A DNA stretch of 64,000 nucleotides from Monoplex corrugatus (GCA_030674185.1 CM060312.1:49898307-49962306), one strand, 5' to 3'; shown: positions 23,765 through 38,726, numbered from the stretch's first letter. Notes: a model not told the origin generated them from the sequence alone. Numbers and translations are program-made.

Positions 23765-23959
23765 TTGAGAGTCTCCCTACCCTTGTGCCTTGGGTCATCC
23801 TCTCACCCCCAGAAAATAATGTCACAATGTTCTGCCATGTCCTCGCTTGACAAAACAGTTTCGCTTGAAGTGGACTGAGCTAAATTTAGTGGCAGTGGAT
23901 GGATGAAGCGGCGAAGAGGAAGGAACTCTGGCTGTATGCTGTTTGGTGAGAGGGAGTAG

Positions 23960-24340
23960 AGAGAGACGAGGGGGAGTCATGATTACCCAGATTAGTGACA
24001 ATGATAGATTGATGGAGAATGGGGAGTGACGAGTCTCAGTGATGATGATGAGAATGACGACGACGACGACGACGACACGACGACGACGATGATGATGGTG
24101 GTGGTGGTGGTGGTGGGTGATGTTGATGAAACTGTGCAAACTCCCTCCCTGGAAGATGGAAAGGCAGGTTGAATGACTTCACACTTGGCCAAAACAGGCA
24201 GGTTGGCGGAATAAGGACTGTGGTTCTTCTGATGATGATGACAAAGCAAGCCATGCAGTGGAGGATCAGTCAATGAATCAGTCGATCAGTCATGTTATGC
24301 AGAGCCCAGCTGACCTCACAGTCCGTCTTAGGACTGATCA
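23960..24340 (+). repeat. Segmental block R, copy 2
   Basis: Follows block S as in the unit at 17.4-18.4 kb. It includes CAGATTAGTGACAATGATAG, an expanded GAC/GAT/GGT triplet tract (24,036-24,118) and GTCATGTTATGCAGAGCCC. Confidence 0.45.
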
Positions 24341-24475
24341 AGATAGATTGGAGTACAAAGATGAAGTTATATAGCATAAAGCGTGTCAAAACATGTTTCC
24401 AGTTATTATTGTAATACAGTTATTATTGTAATACAGTATTATTGAATACAGTATTATTGTAATATACAAGAATGG

Positions 24476-24483
24476 AACTCTCT

Positions 24484-24538
<55 letters not shown>

Positions 24539-24598
24539 CTCTCTCTCTCTCCTCCCCCCCTCTCTCTCTCTCTCCTTCCCCCTCCCCCCTCCTCCAAC
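24476..24598. repeat. (CT)n microsatellite
   Basis: CT repeats with C-rich inserts, upstream of block W copy 3. Confidence 0.95.
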
Positions 24599-24769
24599 TT
24601 CCTCTGATACTACGCATTACGAGCTCGTATGGAACAGCTAAGACGAACAATAACGATTTTTTCCCGTTTATTCAGCTCCAAAAACTTGTTGAACAAAAAT
24701 GCTTCAGAACAGTAGAGTAAAAATCATTTCATCATAGTTTTCCCAGTTCAAGAAAAAAACATGCTCACT

Positions 24770-25680
24770 AGGGTTCGCATTAACTCTTACTGACCTGACG
24801 AGTTTTGTTTTGGTTTTAGTAATTATAGTAGACACGTCTATGAATCACTGGTAGAATAGGAATCCCCTGGTGATGTATTAAATCACATCCTGAAAGACAT
24901 GACGATACATCAAATCCTGTCCCATGATGACACGTCAAACGACACGCTGTATCCTCCATGGTATGTTAAATCACGCCCCAAACCCCCCGATGATACGCCA
25001 AATCACATCCTGCTGTGTTCCACAACACCCACAACGGAACCGAGTCCAATTTTCGACCAGTTTTTCCCTGAGACCCCCGACGGTGTTTATTTTCTCTCTA
25101 GTCGGCCAACAACACAGGAATCTGGGCTAGCATGTCTCCTTGGTGATGGTTTGTCAGCCGATATCAGCCCTCCTCAGGCCGCTATTCCTGTTGCCGGTAG
25201 CATCCGATGAGTTGATGAGGTGGAAGCAGGCCAGGTCGCCTGCAATTGAATCGGCATGAAGACGCTACTTTGGGAAATGACAAGCTGATAGCGAGGAAAT
25301 CGCCCGATCGGCGCGCCGTGTCAGATGGCGGTGGGAGCCGGATCCTCATTAACTTGGTTTTTGCCTGAAGTTGTTGTCGTTGTTGCAATACGCCGCTTGG
25401 GTGGGTAGTGTGTGTGTGTGGGGGGGGGGGGTTAGAGACTCTGGATGTCGATGTCCGTGCCTGTTAAAGTTTGTTGCAGGGTTATTTCGTTTTCCTTTCT
25501 TTTTTGGTCTCACTTTCTTCAAGAAGAGAAAATAAGATTCACATCGACCCGTGACGTGCATGGCTGTGAGAAGGAAACGTACAGTATTACTTACGAACTG
25601 ATTTTCCTGGCATGGTGATGTTTACGTTATTAAGAAGATTTTTGGATTGAAAGTTCCAAGATCAAAATCATACCGACCAA
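24770..25680 (+). repeat. Segmental block W, copy 3
   Basis: Matches block W copy 2, with GCATTAACTCTT, TCCTCCATGGTATGTTAAAT, CATCCGATGAGTTGATGAGG, TGGGAAATGACAAGCTGATA and a CGCCGCTTGGGTGGGTAGTG segment. It contains a TG plus G-run tract at 25,408-25,431. Confidence 0.7.
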
Positions 25681-25842
25681 TGGCGCACCAAAAATCAACG
25701 CCTAAGCTGTGTAAACACGTTCTTCATGAAAACGCATTATGTGTACATTGTGTATTCTGCTTTCACAATTATTGAATGGTAACGTGGCACGTGTGGGGAG
25801 TAAAACGTAGAATTAGGTTTTCTTAGCCTTTATAGTCCATAA

Positions 25843-26151
25843 TCATAAGTAAATGTTCTTTCTTTCGTGGACCATGGTGTTATTTGCCTCAGCAGCAAGA
25901 TCATCATCAGTGCAGTAGACAGGGTACATATATAATCGCATTTCATTCTCTAAGAAATGCTTTGACTGCGGCTGGCAAATGTGAAAGATAGAACGTTCAT
26001 GGATTGTCACATCAACATGATAATTCAAATAATTTTGGTCACATTCCCCATAATTTAAACCGACTGTAAATATTTTTCCATTTACTGGAACATTGACAAC
26101 CGATGATGATTTAAGTCTAGTTGGTCTGACGGATATTGGAAGACAGGTCAT
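25843..26151 (-). other. Unassigned 102-codon open frame
   Basis: An uninterrupted minus-strand frame with balanced composition, unlike the repeat-driven frames around it. It starts with ATG directly after ATACAG, which could be a splice acceptor, and ends at a TGA. Segments such as NGKIFTVGLNYGECDQNYLN and PVYCTDDDLAAEANN look protein-like, but I recognise no family, and I see no donor or partner exon. It may be chance, a transposon relic or an exon of a nested gene. Transcript data or a conserved hit in a related species would settle it. Confidence 0.2.
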
Positions 26152-26200
26152 CTGTATTTAAATAATTCAGGACAGTCAGGGGGTAACTTCCTGCTTACGG

Positions 26201-26202
<2 letters not shown>

Positions 26203-26284
<82 letters not shown>

Positions 26285-26316
26285 AAGAGAGAGAGAGGGG
26301 GAAGGAGGGAGGGAGG
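26203..26316. repeat. (TG)n-(GA)n-(GGGA)n microsatellite
   Basis: A TG tract of about 75 bases followed by GA and GGGA units. Confidence 0.97.
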
Positions 26317-26489
26317 GAGGGGAGTGTTCCTCGACTCGTTTCACTTGCCCTTCTGCGCTGTTTGCAAACGTTAAAAAACATATCTCCTCAATTTCCTCAT
26401 CAACATCATCGTTTCGCTCGTCTATCTTCTCCATCTGTCTGTAAACTTAAAAAACATGGTTCTTCGATATGTCCTTTGATTCCATCAGA

Positions 26490-26647
26490 GGGGTAACCTA
26501 ATGATCATGACACTTGCCCGGGAAGCCAGAAGTCCTCTGGAAACCCTGGGGTTCAGTAACCGACTGTCAGGGATCCCCCTCCCACCAACCCTTCCCTTGA
26601 CCAGACCTTGACTGGTGGTATGCATGCTAGCCTTTTGGATCAGACTA
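26490..26647 (+). mobile_element. tRNA-derived SINE relic
   Basis: A tRNA-like head reads GGGGTAACCTAATGATCATG, then CTTGCCCGGGAAGCCAGAAG and a degenerate B box in CTGGGGTTCAGTAACC. The body continues to the MITE at 26,652. The arrangement fits a pol III SINE; the 3' end is not visible. Confidence 0.5.
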
Positions 26648-26651
26648 TTAA

Positions 26652-26842
26652 CCCTTTGATTCCTGCACCCTGTCTACCAGCATCATGCATTGTCGACCAT
26701 GCTAGCAAAGAAAACACTTAAGCCTTTGACTCCCTCGCCCTATCCATCATGTACAGCTTCCTGCAGGAAGCTGGTGGAAAGGGTGAGGGAATGAAAGGGT
26801 TAAGTTCTTGCAGTTGGTGGATAGGTTACGGGAGTCAAAGGG
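26652..26842. mobile_element. Palindromic MITE family Z, copy 3 (intact ends)
   Basis: Perfect TTAA on both sides (26,648-26,651 and 26,843-26,846). The termini are CCCTTTGATTCC and GGGAGTCAAAGGG. The inner palindrome centred on CCTGCAGG is present but split by a short insert on its left arm. Length is 191 bp. Confidence 0.8.
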
Positions 26843-26922
26843 TTAACCAATGATTTGTGTGCAGCACGCTCTTAGTGAATGTAAAATAACCCACGGAAAC
26901 GAACGAAAAGTTGCCTCTGGCC

Positions 26923-27090
<168 letters not shown>

Positions 27091-27099
27091 ACTATACCA

Positions 27100-27711
27100 T
27101 GAAAACGCGCTGTTTCCTTGCAGATCAGCTCAGATTTCACACGATAAATCCTCTGTGACAGAAGAAACGACATGCATCACAAAATGCGAACTAGAATACA
27201 GTACGATACTATCATAACACTTAGAATACAGTAACGCATATCTATCATAACTAACCATTTTAGTCGTTCAGTCTGTCCACCAGCTTCCTTCCTCAGGAAG
27301 CAGGCGGTTGGAGCGAACGAGTTGAACGCCTAAAGAATAGAAGGGAAACGGGTTCAGATCAGCAAATATAGTTTTAATTTCCAGAATCGTGTCTCTCTTC
27401 GTTTTCTATCTTATCCTGTCTCTTTTATTCCAGTGATAGGCTGATGAAATGCCAGTATGAAATATAGAGTAGGTAAAACATAGTCTAGATAGGGTCTTAG
27501 GACCTGGCCAGCACATAGGTTTATGTGCAGGCTTAAGGCTTGTGCCATGATCACCATACACATGGCACCTGCGACGTTAGTGCACATGGAATTCGTTCCG
27601 AGCGCGGAGACGTCATCTTGGGGAAACTCAAACTGAAACTGAAACCTATCTCTCCTGAAGCTGCAGAAATAAACTCTAATGTTCCCTCAACCCGTGTGTA
27701 TGTGTGTGCAG
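27100..27711 (+). other. Intron end upstream of the Ig exon
   Basis: About 600 bases with no recognised repeat except a weak hairpin at 27,268-27,330 (TCCACCAGCTTCC against GGAAGCAGGCGG), possibly a decayed family Z arm. It ends in a TG-rich acceptor, TGTGTATGTGTGTGCAG, at 27,711. Confidence 0.6.
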
Positions 27712-28011
27712 GTTTCATCCACATCGAAGGGAGACCAGCCGACCAGGACGTGGTGGAGGGTGCCCGAGCGCGCATCGTCTGCAAGACCTCATCGGGCCCC
27801 TTGGACAGCAGCCAGCTCCACATCCGCTGGCTGGTCAACGGTCGTGCGCTCAACGTATCGCTGGCCCCGGACAAGTACGTGCAGAAGTCGGACAAGAACC
27901 GCCATGCCCTCATCATCAAGAACGCGCAGCTGGAGGATTCGGGCAGCTACACCTGCGTGGCCTCCCTTGGTCTGGACTCGGATCGCGCCACGGCGCTGCT
28001 GACGGTGAAAA
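27712..28011 (+). CDS. L1CAM/neuroglian-like gene, exon encoding an Ig domain (probably Ig6)
   Basis: A 300-bp exon bounded by ...TGTGCAG and GTGAGT; both junctions are phase 1, the usual layout for a mobile Ig-domain exon. The 100-residue product is one Ig fold (I-set/V-like). It has a first Cys at residue 24 (IVCKT), Trp40 (HIRWLVNG), the D76-S-G-S-Y80-T-C82 motif, and a sequon N48-V-S. Intradomain Cys24 and Cys82 should pair outside the cell. GC content and codon use differ sharply from the surrounding AT-rich DNA. Joining its phase-1 end to the exon at 50,275 is in frame and gives TVK-S-RPGAPENL, a natural Ig-to-FnIII linker. That neighbour is L1-family-like, so this is most likely the last (sixth) Ig domain of a neural cell adhesion protein. 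By itself the domain could also come from a contactin or another Ig-superfamily protein. The in-frame sequence upstream of 27,712 and downstream of 28,011 is intron read-through. Confidence 0.85.
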
Positions 28012-28017
28012 GTGAGT

Positions 28018-28655
28018 TCCTCTGCATTCTGTTAGTGTTTTTCCTTTGCATTCTGTTAGCGTTTTTCCTTTGCATTCTGTTAGTGTTTCCGCGCATTCTG
28101 TTAGTGTTTCCTCGGCATTCTGTTAGTGTTTCCTCTGTAGTTTGTCAGTGTTTCTTCTGCAGACTTCTTGTGTTTCCTCTGCATTCAGTTAGTGTTTCCT
28201 CGGCGTTCTGGTAGTGTTTCCTCTTCATTCAGTTAGTGTTTCCTCTGCATTCTGTTAGTGTTTCCTCTGCATTCTGTTAGTGTTTCGTCTGTATCCTATT
28301 AATGTTTGTCATCTGCATTCTGTTAGTGTTCTTCCTCTGCATTCTGTTAGTGTTTCCTTTGCGTTCTGTTAATTTAATGTTTCCTCTGTATTTTGTTAGT
28401 GTTTACGTTCTGTTAGAGTTTCCTCTGCGTTCTGTTAGTGTTTCCTCTGTGTTCTGGTAGTGTTTCTCTGCATTCTGTTAGTGTTTCTTCTGCATTCTGT
28501 TAATGTTTCCTGTGCATTCCGTTAGTGTTTCCTCAGTATTTTGTTAATGTTTCGTATGCATTCTTAGTTATCTGGATTCTGTTAGTGTTTCCTCTGGGTG
28601 CGAGTGTTTCCTGCATTCTGTTAATGTTTCCTCAGCATTCTGTTAGTGTTAATTG
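28018..28655. repeat. 22-bp minisatellite at the splice donor
   Basis: Roughly 25-28 units around the core CATTCTGTTAGTGTTTCCT begin within about 7 bases of the donor GT. Early units are in a frame continuing from the exon, so intron retention would add a Leu/Val/Phe/Ser-rich repeat before a stop at 28,212-28,214. Confidence 0.95.
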
Positions 28656-28746
28656 GAATGCGTGTATGCATGTTGTTCTGGTGGTTTGAAGCACATTGCT
28701 CGTTGCTGCACAGTCGGCATTCTTTGGATATGTGTCAGCGGTAAGA

Positions 28747-28872
28747 GTGTATTAATGTGTTGTCATAGTATCCACAAATAGCCGATGTGCGTTTCAAAAT
28801 TGTATTCGGGTGTAATAATGTGTTGTCATAGTATCCACAAGTAGCCTATGTGCGTTTCAAAATTGTATTCGA
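28747..28872. repeat. 63-bp tandem duplication
   Basis: Two adjacent copies sharing AATGTGTTGTCATAGTATCC and TGTGCGTTTCAAAATTGTAT, with few differences, so it is recent. Confidence 0.95.
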
Positions 28873-28874
28873 GG

Positions 28875-29314
28875 AGATGGTTGATAAAAGTTTTTGGCAT
28901 TGTTTCAGGCATTAGCTTGTTTGACTCCAGTCGAGGGGGCAATAAAGGGAGGGGTGGTTGGCGCCAGTTTTATGATACCATCTGTAAGATAACAGACATT
29001 GGTATTCGATTTATGAAGTGACAGACAGCGATAACATGTCAACAGCAAATTCCAGACGGGATCATTCCATGTTCTTCCCATTACCTTTCTGTCAGCTGAT
29101 TCATGGCACGGAGGTTAGTTGTAGATATTGTACATCTGACAGTATCTCTAGATTTATGTTTACCGGCAAATGGGAAGCTGTATTTATGGCATCGCCTAAA
29201 TGGGAAGATTTTTTGTCCTACAGCAACTAGCTGATGCCTGTTAACCGAGCTCTGTATTGATTGATGTGTAGTGAATGTGTACTGTTGTATAAACTCGGCG
29301 TGAAGGGTTGCGGT
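28875..29314. other. No recognised feature
   Basis: Intron sequence. A 70-codon frame at 29,018-29,230 has no recognisable domain. Confidence 0.5.
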
Positions 29315-29950
29315 ATTTGTGGGATAGACAGCAGTACCGTACTCCAGTGCCGTATTTATCGATTATATTCCGTAGACAGCTGTACCACACTTCAGTGCCG
29401 TATTTATCGATTATATTCCCTAGACAGCAGTACCATACTCCAATGCCGTATTATTCCATAGACAGCAGTACCATACTCCAATGCCGTATCATTCCCCAGA
29501 CAGCAGCACCATACTCCAATGCCGTATCATTCCCCAGACAGCAGCACCATACTCCAGTGCCGTATTATTCCATAGACAGCAATACCATACTCCAATGCCG
29601 TATATTGCCCATACAGCAGCACCATACTCCAATGCCGTATTATTCCATAGACAGCAATACCATACTCCAATGACGTATTATTCCCCAGACAGCAGCACCA
29701 TACTCCAATGCCGTATTATTCCATAGATAGCAATACCATACTCCAATGCCGTATATTGCCCATACAGCAGCACCATACTCCAATACCGTATTATTCCATA
29801 GACAGCAATAACATACTCCAATGACGTATTATTCCCCAGACAGCAGCACCATACTCCAATGCCGTATTATTCCATAGACAGCAATACCCATACTCCAATG
29901 ACGTATTATTCCCCAGACAGCAGCACCATATTCCAGTGCCATATTTATTG
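29315..29950. repeat. 38-bp minisatellite with variant alternation
   Basis: About 16 units of the form AGACAGCA.(T/C)ACCATACTCC followed by AATGCCGTATTATT. Three unit types (CCATAGACAG, CCCCAGACAG and GCCCATACAG starts) recur in order, giving a higher-order pattern. Confidence 0.95.
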
Positions 29951-31089
29951 ATTGTATTCACAGTTCACATAAACTTACATGTCATGGGGTGTTAGGCTGT
30001 AAACGTATGTCTGTGAATCTTCTCTTCCGCCCATTTTCTGTCTCGTTTTGAGAAATAGAAAAAAAAGGCAGTCAAGCCATCTTTATGTTCACCTTTTACA
30101 ATAAAACATTTTATGTCTTTGATAGAATCTAATTGTGGCGCCTCAGATGAGTCATGTCTATTTACAAAATACAATATAGACACCACTGCCCCTCTTTCTG
30201 TTTCCAGCAATGTCACGGGTGTATTGCAAATTCCTTCCTTGTAATCTGTTTTCAATTATTAAACCTAGGCACAAACACAGGAAAGTGGGCTTGATATGGA
30301 AAAATAATGATCGGAAGCTCTTTGAACTTTTGCCATAAAGCTAGGGCAGATTGACGTATATTTACAACCGGTAACTGCTTGTGAGACACATTTTACGTCT
30401 TATGGACCACGTGACCCTGCTCTGTTACACTTATAGTATAGTTGTATAGTTCGGTGTGAAAATAAAAAAGTACTCAGCTGGAAAATACACGCCAAATCTA
30501 GGTTTACACTGGAATCGAAAGCATTTTAAGATATTGGGAGTTTAGTTTACACAAGACCGAAAAGAATGCGTAACTGTCAGTTAGTGAGTTACTCTGAAAC
30601 TTTTCTGAAGTCAGTGCACTTTTAAGAATTTGGTAGGAAAGATTTTATTATCCCTCTTGGACGAATAGCTGTCTAAAAATCTTTCGTAACTCGAACGCTT
30701 GTGTATGTTACTGTCTGATCCACTTGATGGTTTTATTTCACATCTTCAAAATGGAAAACAAAACAAGATTAAAGAAGAATACGACAGTTTAGTATTAAAG
30801 AAGTGGAACTAGTGGTACTTTTGACGTAAAAAGCATTATGTTTAGCTCTAAAACTCACTTCGATAAGGAAGCTAAGAAAATTAACGCAAGCCACATATGG
30901 AAAAAAAGTGTTGTATAAGCATTTATTCTCTTTCTTTTAATCATTTTGAACGTTGAGGTTCAAGTATGATGAATAGGACGAAGACCAAGAATGTTACTTT
31001 GGTTACACACATGACAGGTATACATTTATAAACAGTTTTGTCATAAAAGATGACCTCCAAAAATCCTCTAAATTGCTTACTGAATCTAT
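29951..31089. other. No recognised feature
   Basis: AT-rich intron. An 87-codon minus-strand frame (30,255-29,992) and shorter ones have no recognisable family or splice context. Confidence 0.5.
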
Positions 31090-31303
31090 GATTAATCGAA
31101 AACAAGTGCGACTGCCTGTGCTCAAGCAACCAGGAACCAGAAAAACACGAAAATAGAATCAGAACGCGTATTTAATACAACCAGACAAGAAAGGCGCAGA
31201 TTTTCGGCCAACTGGCCTTTGTCAAGCGTGAATGTCAGATCACAAACGAACAAACACCAAACACAAAAACTAGGAGAAAAAGACTGAAACTTTCTGCTGC
31301 TTC
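31090..31303 (-). mobile_element. Repeat family Y, arm left of the LINE
   Basis: Reads on the minus strand from CTTGACAAAGGCCAGTTGGC to the GCGCCTTTCTTGTCTGGTTG stretch. It is closely similar to 39,060-39,300 and 60,930-61,120, and inverted relative to the arm at 35,205-35,310. Confidence 0.75.
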
Positions 31304-34769
<3,466 letters not shown>

Positions 34770-35049
34770 GATTATTATTATAATTATGATTATTTTTGTT
34801 TTGTTTTGTTTTTATGACGATTTTTCTTTTACATTATTGATGTTAGCGTTGTTCTAGTTTCATTTCTCTGTTCATCCATATCCTTTTTCTTAAGACCTTG
34901 CCGCTTCCTTTTAATTTTTTTTACGTCCCTTACTCTGTTCCCCTCTCCCCTCCACCACCCCCCCCCCCCCCCCTTATTTCATCCTCCATGCCATTTTTCC
35001 CCGTCTAATATCACTTATAGTGAAAAGACGTTAAATCAAGCAACGAACG

Positions 35050-35051
<2 letters not shown>
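34770..35051 (+). mobile_element. LINE 3' UTR and tail
   Basis: T- and C-rich 3' UTR with a C18 run, ending in CTAATATCACTTATAGTGAA, then AAGACGTTAAATCAAGCAAC and GAACGAAC units. The same tail occurs without the body at 46,180, 52,921 and, inverted and doubled, at 57,690. Confidence 0.8.
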
Positions 35052-35082
<31 letters not shown>

Positions 35083-35089
35083 CACACAC

Positions 35090-35147
<58 letters not shown>

Positions 35148-35170
35148 CACACACACACACACACACACAC

Positions 35171-35207
<37 letters not shown>
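35052..35207. repeat. (CA)n/(CATA)n/(CGCA)n microsatellite
   Basis: CA, CATA and CGCA repeats follow directly on the GAAC-type tail of the LINE and end at the right arm of repeat Y. Confidence 0.95.
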
Positions 35208-35209
<2 letters not shown>

Positions 35210-35312
35210 TTGACAAAGGCCATTTGGCCGAACATTTGCGCCTGTCTTGTCTGGTTGTACTAAATACGCGTTGTAATTCTGTTTTCGTGTTTTTCTGGTT
35301 CCTGAATCTATG
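35205..35312 (+). mobile_element. Repeat family Y, arm right of the LINE
   Basis: CTTGACAAAGGCCATTTGGC, TTGCGCCTGTCTTGTCTGGT and a TTCGTGTTTTTCTGGTTCCT stretch form an inverted copy of the arm at 31,090-31,303. The core folds as AGGCC-AUUU-GGCC and resembles a hammerhead stem II context, with the conserved CUGAUGA altered. Confidence 0.7.
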
Positions 35313-36715
35313 CTATATTAAGTAGAGACAAAACTATGACACGTGCAAATTAGATTGAAAAATCATATTTATTGTATTGTTGACTTCATGGAAGACAGTA
35401 GAGAATTCTTTGAGCAAACAGAATTTAACACAAAAAATAGTGTAAATATAGAATGCATTATTTTAGCTATATGAATATCATTTGTTGAAAAGCATATTCA
35501 GAAATTTGACATGGAGATTAAAGACAACCACATCACTGCAGACAGTTCTTGCGCTGAAAATGCTCTATTTAGTTTAGAAAGGTAATAGATTCTGTTATGA
35601 CATTTTGATATTAAAAGACGGTAACCCCCAAGTGTTCTTGAAAATAGCATGAAAACCTTAATTTTACATTTATGTGAAGATTCGTCCTTTGCAAATCGCA
35701 TGTATTAGAGACGGTACGCTTAAATGGTGTCAAATTCGGTGTGTCCACAGAGTCCTTCCAACAAATGGCGTTTTGAAAGAAAGGAAAATTGCGATAATGT
35801 GGTATGTAGTTGCTGTAGGGAACATTATGGTAAGATTGATTATTTTTTATGGAAGTGTGGGGGGGGGGGGGGGGGTATAACGTTAAATGAGAATCGTCCT
35901 CTATAGTGTTACATGAAACTCGTGTGAAAATTGTTATATTTCGAGCAGACTTAAGATTCAAGACAGACACAGTTCATGGCTTCATAATGTTGTAGTAAAA
36001 TGTATGTATACAAATATGGGCTATATAATACTTTACCAAACATGTCTGTTTTCAGAAAAAGGGCTGACGTACAGACATAACATTGAAGAATGTAATGAAA
36101 AATGAAGCATTACTTTATCAAATTTCAGGAAAATTGATTGTTTTGTTCCTCCATTGTAAATGAATCAACTATGACTCAGTTTTTGGTATTGTGTAGAATT
36201 GTGTAGTAGCAATGATAATGTACGGTTTCTCTTTGTATTGTGTGCCTGACTGTACAAATAACAGTAACAGTAACTCTGACAACCTAAAAGCATTATCGAT
36301 TATGTTGTTGACTTTCTTAATGCGATAACTGACCAATTTTTCTGTAGTTTGCCCCTTCATCTATTTCTTTGTGTATTTCTGTGTGTCTTTTCCAGAGTTT
36401 CAGTCTTCTGTTGGATCGAAATCTGTTCCTTGTTATATCATAAATGACACTGTGGATTGTAAAGAAAAGATAAAAGAATAAATATTTTGGATCACATTCG
36501 TTTTCACCATTCCTCCAGTTGTTTTTTTTTCTGTTCCATTTCTGTTATCCCTGTTGTAGGGAAAAACCCAAACACTTTCCATTCAACCTTGTGGGAGTCT
36601 GTGTACTTTTAAGATAGTATCATTGTTTGTCTAATTGGTGATAGCTCTTGTTTGTCCTGTCATGGTTGAATTTCGGTAACTCTCTCTAATATGACGATCA
36701 GTGGCGTGCTGACAG
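35313..36715. other. No recognised feature
   Basis: AT-rich intron with a G19 run near 35,858-35,876. No conserved frame or repeat that I can identify. Confidence 0.5.
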
Positions 36716-37237
36716 GCATTTCCCCCCGTGGGGATGCAGTACAAATAGTAACCTCTTCTGGAAATTCTTTGCTAGAAATTTCCTCTTTTCTCTGACTCTG
36801 TTTCTTCCTTCTTCCTTTGCTTTCTAACATCTTTTTGTGTCTTGCTGGTCCATTTACCTGTACGTATTCTTTAAGGCGTTAAATACTTTCCCTTACGATT
36901 GATAGTTGGGTATATGTATTGACTGCATTTTTGGCTCTGAGGAAATGTTCTGTGCGAGAGCACTTTTAGGTATTTTAGCCATTTTATGTATGTTTCAGTA
37001 TCCTGAGTTATGTTCTCATTTGTGTTCGTTTATTTTTTGCAATCCTCTGGTGATAAATTAGACGTAATGGTCAACACCAGGGGCATATCCTGAGATTATG
37101 CGTGTAAATGCATGGATATGTGTACTTAATTTTCTTTTCCAGTTTTTTTCCCAACTGGATGTTGTTTACATTTCGAAATGGTTATAACCCTGATAGGGCT
37201 CTGTGCAGTCCGCTAGGCATTAAACAGTAGGAATAAG
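36716..37237 (+). mobile_element. Repeat family X, copy 5 (full length)
   Basis: Begins near TTCCCCCCGTGGGGATGCAG, contains TGGTCAACACCAGGGGCATA and ends GCAGTCCGCTAGGCATTAAA. Confidence 0.8.
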
Positions 37238-37239
37238 AA

Positions 37240-37950
37240 TAAGAGTGGCATTTTGTTTGCAAAGATATGGTTTTAAGCGTTTGAAGATTTCGGATTTTCA
37301 AAACGAAAAATTCTCGTTGTAGTCGTATTATCTGCATGTTTGTCGACACGTTCATTTCCCTGAACACCAGTGTGTTTATGACAGTAGACCCACATGAATT
37401 TTTGTAGATTGATACTGCACAGTGCTTTGTGTCAGTCTGTGGTTTCTATCCCATTGTGTACTTTTTGAAGAAAGTGCATCGAGTCAGTCAGGATGAAGGT
37501 TTGATCTTCTTTTGTTTCATCATCCAGTGGAACTAACAATTTTAGATCGTGCGAGACTATCCTGATTGCTGCTGCCTGCTGCTATACTGGATGTTAATGA
37601 TATTTTCTGAAGCAGCATTTATTTCATGTTTTCATTATGTTTGACAGTAACGGTACATCCGGTTTTGTCTTGATGTCTAAGCCTTCCACGTAAATGATCA
37701 CATCTTTGGGATTACAGCTTATTTGTTCCATGAGTACTTTGATTTCTGTATCCTTTCTACTGTTCCTGATAGTGTCTCCCTTGAGTTTTTGCGATGATGG
37801 TCTTGCATAGATTCTTAAGACGGTTTAGATTGTTTTCCCATTCTTTTGTCCCTTTGATTTCTGTCACAGACAGGTCTAATTTATAGACTTGCTTATACAT
37901 AAACTGTCATTCGTTACAAGCATAGACTAAGCGAAGCAGAGCTATTTTTT
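37240..37950 (-). pseudogene. LINE RNase H relic, antisense
   Basis: On the minus strand a degraded RNase H domain can be followed through stops and shifts: a strand near IYVEGLDIKTKPD, then FILTDSMHFLQKVHNGIETT, then KFMWVYCHKHTGVQGNERVD at about 37,390-37,330. The 'LTDS', 'W.YC..H.GV.GNER.D' pattern is that of LINE RNase H domains and differs from the element at 31.4 kb, so a second family is present. No RT is seen upstream. Confidence 0.65.
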
Positions 37951-38722
37951 AATTCGTTTTTCTTTTTTCATGGTCTTGCACAGACAGTAGATGTGTACTC
38001 ACGGATGTGTACTTCCAGCTTACAGATGATGTTGTTTTGATTCTATCAATTAATGCCTTAGTGTAATAAGATCTGGGCCATCACAAGTCGGACACTGTTG
38101 ATTCTTGCAAGTCAACAGTTAACTTGGAAAGGTCAGAGTTCCGAGCAAAACCTCATCGACTGGATTACTATTTCTAATGTGCGCATACACACGCGCGATC
38201 TCATGAGAACGTACAGAGAGACAGACGACAGACAGACAGACAGAGAAGAGAGAAGAGAAAAGAAGGGAAGGGGTTGTTCAATGATTTGATCAGATGAACG
38301 TGGCAGGTGCAATCCAGAAGAGCTCATACGCCGAACGGGCCACTCTGACCTTTAAAAAGCGAATGGAGATGAAAGGTCGACTGTAATAAGAGCACAGGTC
38401 AACTTGTGGCAACAGTTCATCATAGCAACACAGCCCCAGCAGGGTCAGAACAAGGGCACCATTACCTGCTGCACTATAACTCATTGCTGTCAGCTTCACG
38501 CTGCGCACAACCTGATCCAGCATCAACCTGTTCAAACGATTCTGTCCTGGGAACGGTCACAGGTCTGGCAGACCAGTAGGCACGTGCACACAGCGGTCTA
38601 GCGTGAGAGAAGTCCGAGATTCAAACAGAAGAGATCAGCAACTGCACAGTTTAACTGATCATCTGGGTCTCGCGTGATCGATGCCGACGTCAGTCTGCGT
38701 GTGCTCAGTGGTCTCAGTGCTA
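37951..38722. other. No recognised feature except a (GACA)n/(GAGA)n patch
   Basis: A short GACA/GA-rich patch is at 38,215-38,270. The somewhat GC-richer 38,290-38,700 has no conserved frame I can recognise. Confidence 0.45.
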
Positions 38723-38726
38723 TTAA

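Noticed and set aside
27540..27711. In-frame extension upstream of the Ig exon
   Set aside because: The sequence loses Ig character and GC bias exactly at the TGTGCAG acceptor; it is intron read-through.
29315..29950. Regularly spaced repeats considered as a CRISPR array
   Set aside because: Units are contiguous variants of one 38-bp sequence without unique spacers, and the DNA is eukaryotic.
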